From contig WMKK01000012.1 of NCBI GenBank assembly GCA_012295225.1, positions 186,001 to 250,000 on the forward strand: a stretch of 64,000 nt of DNA. Reading direction: 5' to 3'. The notes under the pieces were generated by a model that was not told the DNA's origin, ran no database searches, and was given only the letters and a program-made list of their open reading frames with translations. The position numbers were made by a program, and so were the translations under genes. The number at the start of each line of letters is the position of its first letter. Position 1 is the first letter of the stretch. Positions 7,137-17,000 of this stretch are shown piece by piece. Source of the DNA: Ostreococcus mediterraneus (Eukaryota; Chlorophyta; Mamiellophyceae; Mamiellales; Bathycoccaceae).

Positions 7137-9779
7137 ATGTCCCTGGGTGCGTTGGAGTCGTCACGCGAGAGTCAACTTGAAGGCATTGAGCGCGCGCAAC
7201 GCGCGTTAGGCGGGCAACTCGAATCGCGATTGGATGAAATTAAAGCGCGTGCGAATGATGCGGTGCGAGCGCTGCGCGTGGCGGCGCGGGAACGCGAAGA
7301 TGTGGGCGTTGAGTTGTACGCGCTGCAAGGGGCGTTGGCGCGCGAACGCGCCGCGTGGATGTCGAGCGACGCCATGACGCATCGCGCGCGAGAGGCGAGA
7401 GTCGACGCCGAGCGTGAAACCGAGGATATCGCGCATGCGGCACGCGTTGCGGTTGAGTCGCTGCGTGAGGCGCGGGAACGCGCGACGGCGCGACGGGTAG
7501 AATTGGAGACTCTCGCGAGGCGCGTCAAGACGGAGGACGAATCAACCACTACGCGAGAAGCCGATGCGGCGCTCACGAGACGCGTCGCGAGCGCGACAGC
7601 GACTGCACTCGATGACGCTGAACGTCAGCGCCTCGCCCGCGAGCTTCGCGTCGCGTACGTGAAAGATTGCATCGACCGCGCGAAGGCGAGCTCAGCCAAC
7701 GCTAAATCCGCGACTTTAGACGCGCAAAACGACACCGCACGCATGCGAGAGCAAATGTCTGCGTGTGACGCCGCGCTCGCCGAGCTAAATGTTGATATGG
7801 ACGCCGTCTGCAAGCGATGGAAAGTGACGCTGGCGGCGATTGCCAGGGCGGATGAATCGTTGGACGACGTTCGGGCGAGTGAAGCCAAAGTCGGCGCCGA
7901 CGCTCGACTTCTTGATGGTGAAAGACAAGCGCTAAATGAAGCATTGGAAGATGCACGCGCGCAACGCGATGCGCATGGAATAAAATTAGACAAGCTCGAT
8001 GGGGGGATTGACGTCGCAAACGCGCTCATCGTGTCACTTAAGGCGGCGATTGACGACAAGAAGGCACAATCCGCGGAAGTGCTTTCGGCGGCGAGAAATC
8101 ATGATGGCGATACGCACAAAGAGGACAAACGCGCAAACGAAATAGAAAATGAGATCGAAAAAGTAGATCAAGCTTATGTCGCGCACACTCGAGAGCTACA
8201 CGAGGTGGAAGAGCAAGCGTTGCTACACGTCGCGGAGAAGATGACGACAAACAAATTGGCCCAGAAATTAGCCAGAGGTACGAGAGAATTCAGAGAGAAA
8301 AGTCGCGCAGCATTGGATACCGTGGTCATCACAAAGAATGAAATCGCGAAAAAGAAAGTCGACGTTGTCAAGAGCTTTGCTGCAGAGGCCAATTTACGCG
8401 AGCGCATGGTTGATGTTGAGGCGCGAGTGCGAGCGCAACGCTCAGACATCGACGGATGCGAGGCTGAAATCTCACAAAACGTTGACGAGATTGAAAAGAC
8501 CGCGTCAAAAATTGACAAGTTGAACAAAAAGCTAGAAACTTTGCGCGACATCTCCCCCGAACACGTCGGACCGCTCGAAGCGCAAATTGCGCATTTGAAG
8601 AATGAAATTAACGAGCTCGAGCACCAAAGTCATCGCCTTCGCGAGCAATGGCTGCGGTCACAGACGGTAATCTTGGCAAACAACGACCGAACTCGGCAAG
8701 CCATTGCCACAGTGAATGAACTCGAAGAGGTGAATGCGGTACTGGTTGGCAAGCGAAATCGTCACGAACGCAACGCGTCCAAATTCAATGCAGAACGCGA
8801 GGCCGCTAAGAAAGAATGGGCGCGAGAACGTTTGAACTTGCAAGCAGTAGATGAGAAAATTGCGCGTACAGAGACGGAGCATCGTCTACACGCTGTGAAA
8901 GCGATGGAAGCTGAAGACTTACGTTGGCGCGAGATTGACGAGCTGAGCGTGGAAAACGCTAAACTCGGCGCCGAAATAAGGACGCGAACCGACGCCATGC
9001 ACGTCGCGAACGCAGATTCAGATCGATTTGCGCGTTTGATCGCCGACATGGAGCGCAAAATCGAGCTGGAGCAGTGCGCGCAAGTCGCGCTCGATCCGAC
9101 GCGCGGAAGTACTGAGGTCGCGATGGCGAGAAAGGAGAACGCCAAGCTCGCGCTGGCGCTGCATCGACTGAATACCAAACGCGAAAGCACCGCTTCTAAG
9201 ATCGAGGCATGCGTAAAAAGACGCGAATTAATCATCGCCAAAGGAGATGCGTTGCAAGCGAAGATTGAGGCCGATGGGGAAGAAGTTCGTGAGGCTGAAG
9301 TTGTCGCGGCGGCAAAACGAGCGCGCTCAGACGTCTGTCGAAGGTTGCACGACACACGCAAGGCGGCGGAGGAGATTGAACCGAAGATTCAAGCTTTAGA
9401 AATCGAGTGCAAAGATACCCGCGATGCGTATAGTCGCGTATCAGCGATGACGGATGAATTGAGTGCGCGACGAGAATTCTTGCGCGTTGACGCCGATGTT
9501 CGATTACGAGACGCGTACGAGCTCGCGCTCCTCAATACCAGTAGTCATCAGAAATTTGCATCCAGGTTCACAAAGCTTTGCGAACTCGGTGTATTGCGCG
9601 ATGATGATCAGGAAAATTCATCGGTGAATCATGAAAAATGCGACGAGGCGCTCAAACGCCTGCAGCGCAAGCGAGACGACATGCGCAAAGCGCTTCGGGA
9701 CGAAATCAGCCGGAACCCGCAAGCAATGAGCGAGCTCAAACGCGCGCAATCATACCTTGCAGCCGCCGTACCACATTAA
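7137..9779 (+). CDS. CCDC40: CCDC40/FAP172-like axonemal ruler protein
   Basis: The 880-residue protein is coiled coil from end to end. Several blocks match the order of animal CCDC40 and Chlamydomonas FAP172: 'REDVGVELYALQ' at about 53-64 (family: 'REELGVQLYGVQ'); 'VDMDAVCKRWKVTLAAI' near 218-235; 'PEHVGPLEAQI..LK..I' followed by 'LREQWLRSQ' at about 473-505 (family: 'EVGPLELEI..L...I......WLRLQ'); 'GSTEVAMARKEN..LALALHRL' then 'IEACVKRRE' at about 660-700; and a C-terminal 'LRDEISRNPQAMSEL' block. In flagellates CCDC40 pairs with CCDC39 as the 96-nm axoneme ruler that docks dynein arms and the nexin complex. The frame is intact with one ATG start, so it is not visibly decayed. It ends 37 bp from the convergent phosphatase gene. 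Confidence 0.8.
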   Translation: MSLGALESSRESQLEGIERAQRALGGQLESRLDEIKARANDAVRALRVAAREREDVGVELYALQGALARERAAWMSSDAMTHRAREARVDAERETEDIAHAARVAVESLREARERATARRVELETLARRVKTEDESTTTREADAALTRRVASATATALDDAERQRLARELRVAYVKDCIDRAKASSANAKSATLDAQNDTARMREQMSACDAALAELNVDMDAVCKRWKVTLAAIARADESLDDVRASEAKVGADARLLDGERQALNEALEDARAQRDAHGIKLDKLDGGIDVANALIVSLKAAIDDKKAQSAEVLSAARNHDGDTHKEDKRANEIENEIEKVDQAYVAHTRELHEVEEQALLHVAEKMTTNKLAQKLARGTREFREKSRAALDTVVITKNEIAKKKVDVVKSFAAEANLRERMVDVEARVRAQRSDIDGCEAEISQNVDEIEKTASKIDKLNKKLETLRDISPEHVGPLEAQIAHLKNEINELEHQSHRLREQWLRSQTVILANNDRTRQAIATVNELEEVNAVLVGKRNRHERNASKFNAEREAAKKEWARERLNLQAVDEKIARTETEHRLHAVKAMEAEDLRWREIDELSVENAKLGAEIRTRTDAMHVANADSDRFARLIADMERKIELEQCAQVALDPTRGSTEVAMARKENAKLALALHRLNTKRESTASKIEACVKRRELIIAKGDALQAKIEADGEEVREAEVVAAAKRARSDVCRRLHDTRKAAEEIEPKIQALEIECKDTRDAYSRVSAMTDELSARREFLRVDADVRLRDAYELALLNTSSHQKFASRFTKLCELGVLRDDDQENSSVNHEKCDEALKRLQRKRDDMRKALRDEISRNPQAMSELKRAQSYLAAAVPH

Positions 9780-9816
9780 AAAACAACATTAATGTACAAT
9801 CAATTGCTATACTAAT

Positions 9817-10785
9817 CTACTGCTCTAACCCGGCGCGATATGCGCGCACGACGTCAGTGTGAATGCTCGCCGAGGCGACGACGACGCCTCCACCCGCCGG
9901 CGCAAATCTTCTGCGCCGCTCCTCATCGGAACCTCGCATATCCAGCACACCTCCGTGACAATCAGACACAATGGCGCCGGCTTCTTGACAACACAACACG
10001 CCGGCGGCGTGATCCCAGGCGTTCACATATTCATCGCCGTTGCTTTTTGGATGCTGAATGAAGATGTCTGCCTCACCGAGCGCCACGGCGACATACTTGC
10101 ACAAACTGCCACAGCACAGCGATGTGATTGATTTCGGTCGCACACCCGCGCGGCCGAGGGGCAATGCACTCCATGATTCGTGCTGCGAAATCACCACGCG
10201 CACAGCGTCGTCACTCAAATCATTTGGCTGTCCCGTGCGAACGCGAGCGAACGCGTCATCCGCCGCGTCCAATCGACGTGCGAAACATCCCCCACCACGC
10301 ATCGCCACCAACTCAACCCCACAGCCGTCGTACCATTTCGGCGCAATCATCACCGCCACGTCCGCACTGCCGCGTTCGCCATCGACGCGCGCCAAACCAA
10401 ACACGTATTGTTTTCCCGAGTCCGCGGCTTCGATGAACGCCTTCGTCCCGTCCAGCGGGTCGCAGCACCAATACCTCGGCGCACTCAAAATCCCATCACA
10501 CTCCTCCAGCGCCGCGCGAACATCATCGACCGAGCGCGACGCGGCGTGCGATACCGCGCGCAGCGCATCCTCATCGCCGTCGACGATCGTCTCCTCGCCC
10601 ACGAACGCCGCGCCCGCGTCGCCCAACGCCTCTCTACACACCACCTGCGCCGCGACATCCACCGTCGTCGCCACCGTGCGATCGCGCTTGACGCTCGCGA
10701 TCGATACCGTCGCATTGCCGGCGATCACGCGCATCGCCGCGCGCGCCGCGCGGCGCGCCAGCGCCACGTCTGGTGCGTTGAGCAT
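9817..10785 (-). CDS. Inositol-monophosphatase-superfamily enzyme, PAP phosphatase (SAL/HAL2)-like
   Basis: From the ATG at 10785 the product has 322 residues. The superfamily metal site is visible: 'FVGEET' (Glu-Glu pair, about 70-75), 'CDPLDGTKAF' (the D-P-x-D-G-T motif, about 112-121) and 'NAWDHAAGVLCCQEAGAIVSD' near the C-terminus, whose 'WD.AAG....EAG' supplies the third aspartate. Order and spacing suit 3'(2'),5'-bisphosphate nucleotidases, which remove PAP made during sulfation; an inositol monophosphatase activity cannot be excluded. An in-frame ATG at 10953 would add 56 residues, and the frame stays open further upstream over the neighbouring gene; those extensions look unconserved, although the 10953 start could give a transit peptide. 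Confidence 0.7.
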   Translation of the reverse strand: MLNAPDVALARRAARAAMRVIAGNATVSIASVKRDRTVATTVDVAAQVVCREALGDAGAAFVGEETIVDGDEDALRAVSHAASRSVDDVRAALEECDGILSAPRYWCCDPLDGTKAFIEAADSGKQYVFGLARVDGERGSADVAVMIAPKWYDGCGVELVAMRGGGCFARRLDAADDAFARVRTGQPNDLSDDAVRVVISQHESWSALPLGRAGVRPKSITSLCCGSLCKYVAVALGEADIFIQHPKSNGDEYVNAWDHAAGVLCCQEAGAIVSDCHGGVLDMRGSDEERRRRFAPAGGGVVVASASIHTDVVRAYRAGLEQ

Positions 10786-11020
10786 GTTTGACACATCAAC
10801 GTCAACGCCAACACCTCCAGTCGCGTCTGCCGCCGCCACCGAGGGGCGAACGGCGCGGTGATGACGATGACGACACCATTGCGACGTGTGCGTTCGATCG
10901 CGCCATCCCTCGGCGGATGCGTGCGCGCGCGCGATGCCGCACGCGCGCGCCATGAAGTGATGCACTTTTTCAGTGGCATCGACGACACAACTCGACGGCT
11001 CGCCGCTCGCCGCTCGCGCG

Positions 11021-12400
11021 ATGCCGCGACTGGCGCGCGCACGCGCCACGCTCACGTGGCTCGCGCATTTCTCGTGCGGCGCGGCGATCATCTTCGCCGT
11101 GACGCTCACCGCGGCGGCGCTCACTGGAACGACGGCTGGAGTGATGTTGATTCCAATCGCGAGCGTGTTATGGCAGGTCACCATCCCGAGCGACGCGCTG
11201 GGGAAGATGCGCGCGCGTGGGTACACGAGTGAAGGCGTGTTACGCGTGCTATCGTCGCGCACGATCGGGTTTGATGTCGTGGCGGTGGTGCAAGATGCGT
11301 TCGCGCGCGTGAGAGGTGGTTTGAACGCGACACGCGGCGGTCGACGACGACGACGAAACGACGACGACGAGGACGAGGATGGGATCAATGTGCGATACAG
11401 ACGCGAAGTTGCGGTATCTTTGGTGCTTCCACGCGGACGACGGCGATTGCCGCCCGTGAATACGTGGCCGCATCGGCCAGTGTTCGTGAGGGCGAGCGCG
11501 CGGACGACGACGCGGACGATGGATGGTTGGGCGACGCGAAACGGGCCTTGTTTGATGAGTGAGAACCCGAATGCGCGCGTGCGCGTGGTTGATGCGAACG
11601 TGCCGGTGAATACTGAGACTGCGATGTCGTTTGAGACGGAGCTGTTCGTGGGAAAGATTGTGTGTAGATTTAAAGGCGTCGCGGCGTCGGCGTCCGGGAC
11701 AAAGGAGGATTGGTTTACGCGCAAGCGGTGTACGTTTCAGGTGCTCGTGCAAGGGCGATTTAAAGAGCGTGTGCGGTGCGATGAGCTCGTGACGGGTGGT
11801 GAGTTTCACAAGGCGTTTGTGAACGTGCCGCCGCGTGCGCTCGTGTACGCAGGGCAGCAATTTTTTAAGGCTTTGACGCCGAGTTTGCAAATCGACATGT
11901 TGGCGCGCGTACCGTATTACTACGCCCCGCTCGGGTCGACATTGACGATATTAGCCGCACACGCGCCTGAGGACGCGCCTGATGCTACTGATGAGGACAT
12001 AGACGAGTGCACGACTCGGCTTGGGGGTCCGTTCGCATCGGGCGTAAGCGTCAACGAGCGATGTAGAATTATGTCTGACGTCGAGCAATCGAGCGCGCTG
12101 TACTACAACACCGAAGACGTCTACACGTTCGACTACAAGCAAAACGTGCTGTTGTTCGACGAGTATGTATTAGATGTCGGGTTCACGAAAGTACCGCTCG
12201 CGCACCATCTCGATGGGCAACCGCTGTCGTTTTTCGCCAAGCAAGTTTGTCCCGGAAAACCGGCGAGGTACGCGTACTCGTATGAAATTTGGCACGAAGC
12301 CTTGCTCGCCGCCGCCGCCGAACGCACACCCATCGGCGCGCACTGGGACGTCGACGATTTCGACAACGATGACGATATAGATCACGCCGCGGCCGCATAG
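11021..12400 (+). CDS. DUF1769-like protein with N-terminal membrane segments
   Basis: From the first ATG at 11021 the protein has 459 residues. Residues 12-50 are strongly hydrophobic and could form two membrane helices. A basic/acidic spacer (about 95-120) follows. The conserved part lies at about 205-310: 'FVGKIVCRFKGV', 'CTFQVLVQGRFKERVRCDELVTGGEF' and 'VPPRALVYAGQQFFKALTPSL', which fits my memory of the DUF1769 family (a domain of unknown function first noted in fungi, with 'FQ...GRFK..V.CD....G..F......LPP'). I do not know a biochemical role. The C-terminus is Asp-rich. It diverges from the phosphatase gene across 235 bp. The domain call is from motif memory and should be checked with a profile. 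Confidence 0.55.
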   Translation: MPRLARARATLTWLAHFSCGAAIIFAVTLTAAALTGTTAGVMLIPIASVLWQVTIPSDALGKMRARGYTSEGVLRVLSSRTIGFDVVAVVQDAFARVRGGLNATRGGRRRRRNDDDEDEDGINVRYRREVAVSLVLPRGRRRLPPVNTWPHRPVFVRASARTTTRTMDGWATRNGPCLMSENPNARVRVVDANVPVNTETAMSFETELFVGKIVCRFKGVAASASGTKEDWFTRKRCTFQVLVQGRFKERVRCDELVTGGEFHKAFVNVPPRALVYAGQQFFKALTPSLQIDMLARVPYYYAPLGSTLTILAAHAPEDAPDATDEDIDECTTRLGGPFASGVSVNERCRIMSDVEQSSALYYNTEDVYTFDYKQNVLLFDEYVLDVGFTKVPLAHHLDGQPLSFFAKQVCPGKPARYAYSYEIWHEALLAAAAERTPIGAHWDVDDFDNDDDIDHAAAA

Positions 12401-12495
12401 CTTTGTCTCGAAACGCGAAACAGCGAAACACGCGGAGAAACAGAGAAACGAAAAAAAAGTCTGTTGTATTAATAGCAAGATAGTCGCCACCCATC

Positions 12496-12993
12496 TCACG
12501 CCCCGATGTCCGTCTTGTACCCTTCATACCCACCCACGACGTTCTTCACGTTCGTAAACCCCATCTGGACCAACGCCTCGCTCGCGCGCATCGATCGCCC
12601 GCCGAGCTTGCACATGACGACAACCTTTGCATCCGGCTTGATCTCCTTTTGCATCGTCGGCAACCACTCCCCAGCCGCGCTCAGCGCCTTGAGCTCGAAC
12701 CGCGGTAAATGCCCGGCGTCCCATTCATCGCGTTCGCGCACGTCCACGAACACAACGTCGTCGTCGGCGACTTCGAGGAGCTCTTGTAAATCCTTGACGG
12801 TGATGTTTGACAATGGTGGCTCATTCGACGCCGCCGACGCCATGGTGCGCGTGATTCGCGGCGCGCCGTGCGCACGGAACGCCCGGGCGTGCGTCAACGG
12901 ACGCGCGTGCGCGATCGCGGCGCGGAACGTACATCGTAAGGCGAAGGACATGTTGTTTATTGCAGAGAGGCGGCGTGTGAGGAGGGTAGGCAC
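12496..12993 (-). CDS. Rhodanese-domain protein with organelle leader
   Basis: The 165-residue protein has one rhodanese domain (about 65-160): 'VDVRERDEWDAGHLP' is the CH2A-type motif, 'VVVMCKLGGRS' holds the active-site loop with the sulfur-accepting cysteine at residue 128, and 'NVVGGYEGY' closes the domain. Single-domain rhodaneses move sulfane sulfur or act as redox and scaffold proteins. The first 55 residues are rich in Arg, Ala and Ser with almost no acidic residues, as expected of a mitochondrial or plastid presequence. A second in-frame ATG at 12951 is equally possible. The next gene on the same strand is 117 bp away. Confidence 0.85.
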   Translation of the reverse strand: MPTLLTRRLSAINNMSFALRCTFRAAIAHARPLTHARAFRAHGAPRITRTMASAASNEPPLSNITVKDLQELLEVADDDVVFVDVRERDEWDAGHLPRFELKALSAAGEWLPTMQKEIKPDAKVVVMCKLGGRSMRASEALVQMGFTNVKNVVGGYEGYKTDIGA

Positions 12994-13110
12994 CGACGTC
13001 GCCTCGTATGAAACTCTGAAAATTCATTAAAATCAATCACACTCGTCGACCACGCATCACACGCGTGTTGGTTAATTACTCATCGCCAAACTCTTCTCGC
13101 TGTCACATCA

Positions 13111-13878
13111 TCACACCACGTTGATCATGTTGACCCAATTCTTAATAATCAACAACCCGTTCTCGGTGATGATGCTCTCGGGGTGAAACTGCACGCCTTG
13201 GATCCGCGGGTACTTTTTATGCTTGACCGCCATGATGGTTTGATCCTCCGTCCACGCGGTGACTTCGAGCTCGCCATCGGGAAACCCCTCGCGATCAATC
13301 ACCAACGAATGATACCTCGCCGCTTGGAACGGCGAGGGTAATCCACGCAAAATGGTATCCTCGTCGCTTTTATAAAACACCGGGGACGACTTGCCGTGCA
13401 TCAACCCCGTCGGCGCGCGCACAATATTCCCACCGAACACCTGACCAATACATTGATGTCCCATACACACACCGAACACCCCAAACTCTGGACCGAGCTC
13501 TTTCACCGCTTGGAGGGAGATTCCGCTGTCTTCAGGGCGCCCGGGGCCCGGGGACACCATGACCCCGCGCGGGTTCATCGCGCGAATCTCATCCACGGTT
13601 TTCTCATCATTCTTATACACCACGTGCTCGCATCCACAATCGCCGAGATATTGCGACAGATTATACGTAAAACTATCGTAGTTGTCGATGATCACCACCG
13701 GGCGGGTGCCGCGCGCGATGCTCGACGCGCGGCACTTGAATGAATCCCCGCGCGGATGGTCCCGTGTGCATCGGTGGTGGGCGACTCGCGGGGCAGATGT
13801 CGTCGCCCGCCCACTCTCCGTCGCCATCGCGCCGCGATCGGCGCTCGAGGCGGCGCTCGAGACGCGTGATGCGATCAT
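13111..13878 (-). CDS. ASB: Anthranilate synthase beta subunit (glutamine amidotransferase, plastid)
   Basis: The 255-residue protein supplies ammonia from glutamine to the anthranilate synthase alpha subunit, the first committed step of tryptophan synthesis. After a 60-residue Ser/Arg/Ala-rich plastid leader, the class I amidotransferase begins with 'VVIIDNYDSFTYNL'. It shows 'VSPGPGRPEDSG' (oxyanion region), the nucleophile elbow 'GVCMGHQCIGQ' with catalytic Cys138, and 'GVQFHPESI' with His232 and Glu234 completing the triad. All catalytic residues are present and the length is normal for plant ASB. Aminodeoxychorismate synthase amidotransferase is the main alternative, but the stand-alone form with leader favours TrpG. 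Confidence 0.93.
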   Translation of the reverse strand: MIASRVSSAASSADRGAMATESGRATTSAPRVAHHRCTRDHPRGDSFKCRASSIARGTRPVVIIDNYDSFTYNLSQYLGDCGCEHVVYKNDEKTVDEIRAMNPRGVMVSPGPGRPEDSGISLQAVKELGPEFGVFGVCMGHQCIGQVFGGNIVRAPTGLMHGKSSPVFYKSDEDTILRGLPSPFQAARYHSLVIDREGFPDGELEVTAWTEDQTIMAVKHKKYPRIQGVQFHPESIITENGLLIIKNWVNMINVV

Positions 13879-13999
13879 GCTCGCGGGGCGTCGCGCGTGT
13901 GGCGTCCACGGCGGCGGCGTTATCCGCGCGTCTGTCGTCGACGGCGGCGGCGTTATCCGCGCGCGAGGGTGCGATGTGACGCCACTAGTGTATCACGTG

Positions 14000-14015
14000 A
14001 GGGTTTAGGGTTTAG
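14000..14015. promoter_or_regulatory. Telo-box-like AGGGTTTAGGGTTTAG
   Basis: This 16-bp stretch holds two plant-type telomere repeats (TTTAGGG) about 80 bp upstream of the ATG of the CDCA7-type gene. In land plants 'telo boxes' (AAACCCTAA) recur in promoters of cell-cycle and translation genes. A promoter role here is inference. Confidence 0.35.
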
Positions 14016-14095
14016 CGAGCGCATTTCAAATTCGCGCAGCTGTCGATCGCGTGCGTCGTCGTCGCCACAGGTCGTCGTCGTCACGGCTCGCCGGC

Positions 14096-17000
14096 ATGGG
14101 CGCCGCGCGCGACGATTTAGGATGGCGTCACGCATTCAGCGACAGCGGTGGCGACACCACCACCGAGGACGAGGACGAGGACGAGGACGACGGTGGTCGC
14201 GCGGGCGATGGACGACGGCATCACGTGGTCTCGGCGGCGCCCGTGCGCGCGGGATCGGCCGCGACGACGACGACGACGACGACGATGGATGGGGCGATGC
14301 ATGCGTTGGCATCGGTACCCGCGCCCGTGGACGCCGCGGTCGATGCGTCGGTGTACGTGGGACGCATCGGGCCTGAGCTTCGCGAGCTCCGCGCCGCGCA
14401 GGGCGCCGACGCCGAACGCTACACCGCGACGCACTATGATCGACTCTACGGCTGCGACACGCCGTGGAATCGCGATTCGCGAGGGGGGAAGACGTGGTGT
14501 AAAGATGTGCACGGACCTGGATGCACGGAGTGCACGTCGTGTCATTTTTGTCGACAAAAGACAACCGACGTGAAGACGACGTGCGCGTGCGGTTCGTGGA
14601 GGCGGGCGCCCGAAGGCGGACGAGGACGCGGCTCTTGGTGCGGTTGGTGCTTAGAAATGCGCATCGGTGAGAACGTGGATGAAGCGTTGGCGGATGAGGA
14701 GTGGCGGTGTCCGGTGTGTCGGGATATATGTAATTGTAGTGGGGCGAATTGTTTGCGCGCGAAGAGGAATTTGTTTCCGACGCAGCAATTGACGCACGAG
14801 GCGTTGACGTACGGGTGGCCATCGGTGGCGCATTATTTAATCACGACCGCTATTGTGAGCGGACGGGATGCGCCACCGATGTTGAATTTACCCGTGGCGT
14901 TTCAGGAACGTCGACGCCGGCGACAGCAAGGTGGAAACGGGGCGGGCGGCGGCGGGACTTTGGCGGCGCGCGGGACGATTTCGGGATTGTTTGGCGCGCA
15001 GTCGGCAAAGGAAGCGAGAGCGGCGGCATTACGCGCCAAGGTTGCCGAGCGCGTGCGTGCGGCGTTCGGTGAACTCGTCGACCAGGACGACGACGACGAA
15101 GACGACGCGGACGGCGATGACGAAGGCGAGTTGTTGGAGGACGGCGACATCGGCGCTGGCGGCGCTCGAGGCGGAGGCTATCGAAGCGGCGCTCGACGCG
15201 GAGGCTCACGGCGCGCGCATCGCCGCGGTGCGCGCGCCGGCACCGCCGCGGGTGGCGACGCTGGTAGAGATGGATACGAAAGTTCGGATGGGTCTGAGTT
15301 GAATTCGTCCGATAGCGAGAGTGATTTGGAGGAGGACGCGACGACGGCAAATGCAAACGCGGCGGCGCCAAACGCCGACCGAGCCGTCGACATCGACGAG
15401 CACGACCGCGACCGCGAGCACGACGACGTCATCATCGCGCCGCGACGATTCGGGGCAGGTGATACCGCCCACGCGCGCCCACGCGCTACTGCTGGACCGT
15501 CGACGTCGATGGGTCACGCCGCGGCGTCGCGTCGCCCGGCGACTGGGGAGACGAATGGTCACCGACAGCCCAAGCAAAAACGCGCGCGCACGACGTACGG
15601 CGGTGACGGTCGTCCAATCGAGGTCTGGTCTGACGACGATATCGACGATGTCGACGTGCGCGTCGTACGTAGCGATGGCGCGCAGACACGTGTCGAGCGC
15701 AGCGTGGCGGAACTCTCGTTTGAAGACGACGTCGCCGTCGCGGCGAGTCAAATGCAGCCGGCGACGAGCGCCAACGGCGGCGGTGGCAGTGCGGCGCGCG
15801 CGCCTTTGGACGCCGATGGCGATCATGACGACGCACATTGTCGTCCGCATCGCGTCGTCGTTCGTCGCCGTCGCCGTCGACGTCGGCTCCCTCGACCGGA
15901 CGACGCGCGGGAATTCGCCGTCGTCAATCCAGACGTCGTCGTCGACGCTCAAAATCGCGCCGAACGCGCCTCAGCGCAAGAGGATCACGAAGAGGCGCGA
16001 GCCGCCGAAGGTTCTGGCGCGTGCGCAACAATTTTGCGCGACATTCGTAGCGCTAGTGCTGGCGTCGTCGTTGGCATTGTCGTCGATGATGTCGCTTATC
16101 GAGACGCGTTGGTGCGCTCAAATGCGTCAATCGGGGCGTCGACGACTGAAACCGACAGTGGAGTCACCGTGGATGAAGGAGAACTCCGCGCATTTTGCGC
16201 CTTGGTCGTACGCATCGTGCGTGAGCGCTCGAGTGTTGCAAAATCAACGCATTCCGCGGAGAGTCTTATTGCCGACGCGCGCGAGACGCTCGCCGACGCC
16301 GAACGATTTCGATTGCATGACAGCGCGGCGCGAGCGATTATTCTCCGGGCTCTTTTACGATGTACCGACCACGCCATGTTTCATGCGCTTCACGCGAGCG
16401 AGGCGATGACGCAATTGCTCACGTTGATGGCTGAGCTCGGGCAAGAGTATTGTTTGATTCGCGATAACATGCGAAGTGGAGCCGCCGGAGCCGAAGCGCC
16501 GCCGCCGCTTCCAGAGCACATCCAGGCGCGCGTGGCGGAGCTCAACGCCGACCTGGACGACGGCGACGGTGCCGGCGACGCCGATGGTGGCGCTGATGGT
16601 TTAAGTGTGGATGACCGCATCGCCATGCTCTTGCTCGAGCGCCTCGAAGCGTCACACGTGTTACTCTACGCCACCATGGCGGCGCTTCGCCGCTCGGCGC
16701 GCGGTCCGCCCGTCGCGGGTCGCGAAGCACTCTTTTGCCCAACGTTCGCGGCTTTCCTGTCTCCAACGTTTCCGTTTAAGATTAAATTGCGCAAGCAAGC
16801 GTTGAGATTAGTTGCCGCCGTCGTCACCGCCGCTGCGCGCGACTGGGGCGACCCAAAATCCGCCGAGACACGCGCTTTGGCGGTGAATTTGAGCGAGTGC
16901 ATGTGGCCAGCGCTGCATGATTTACTCGCCATGGATTATCCCGCACGCGGCGCGACGGAGGCGAGCACGATGGTAAGTACAGCGGGTGGTTCAGGTGTCG

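Noticed and set aside
15321-16409. A 362-codon frame overlapping the CDCA7-type gene in another frame on the same strand.
   Set aside because: It is extremely Arg/Thr/Ser-rich low-complexity sequence, a shadow of the acidic and alanine-rich tracts of the main frame.
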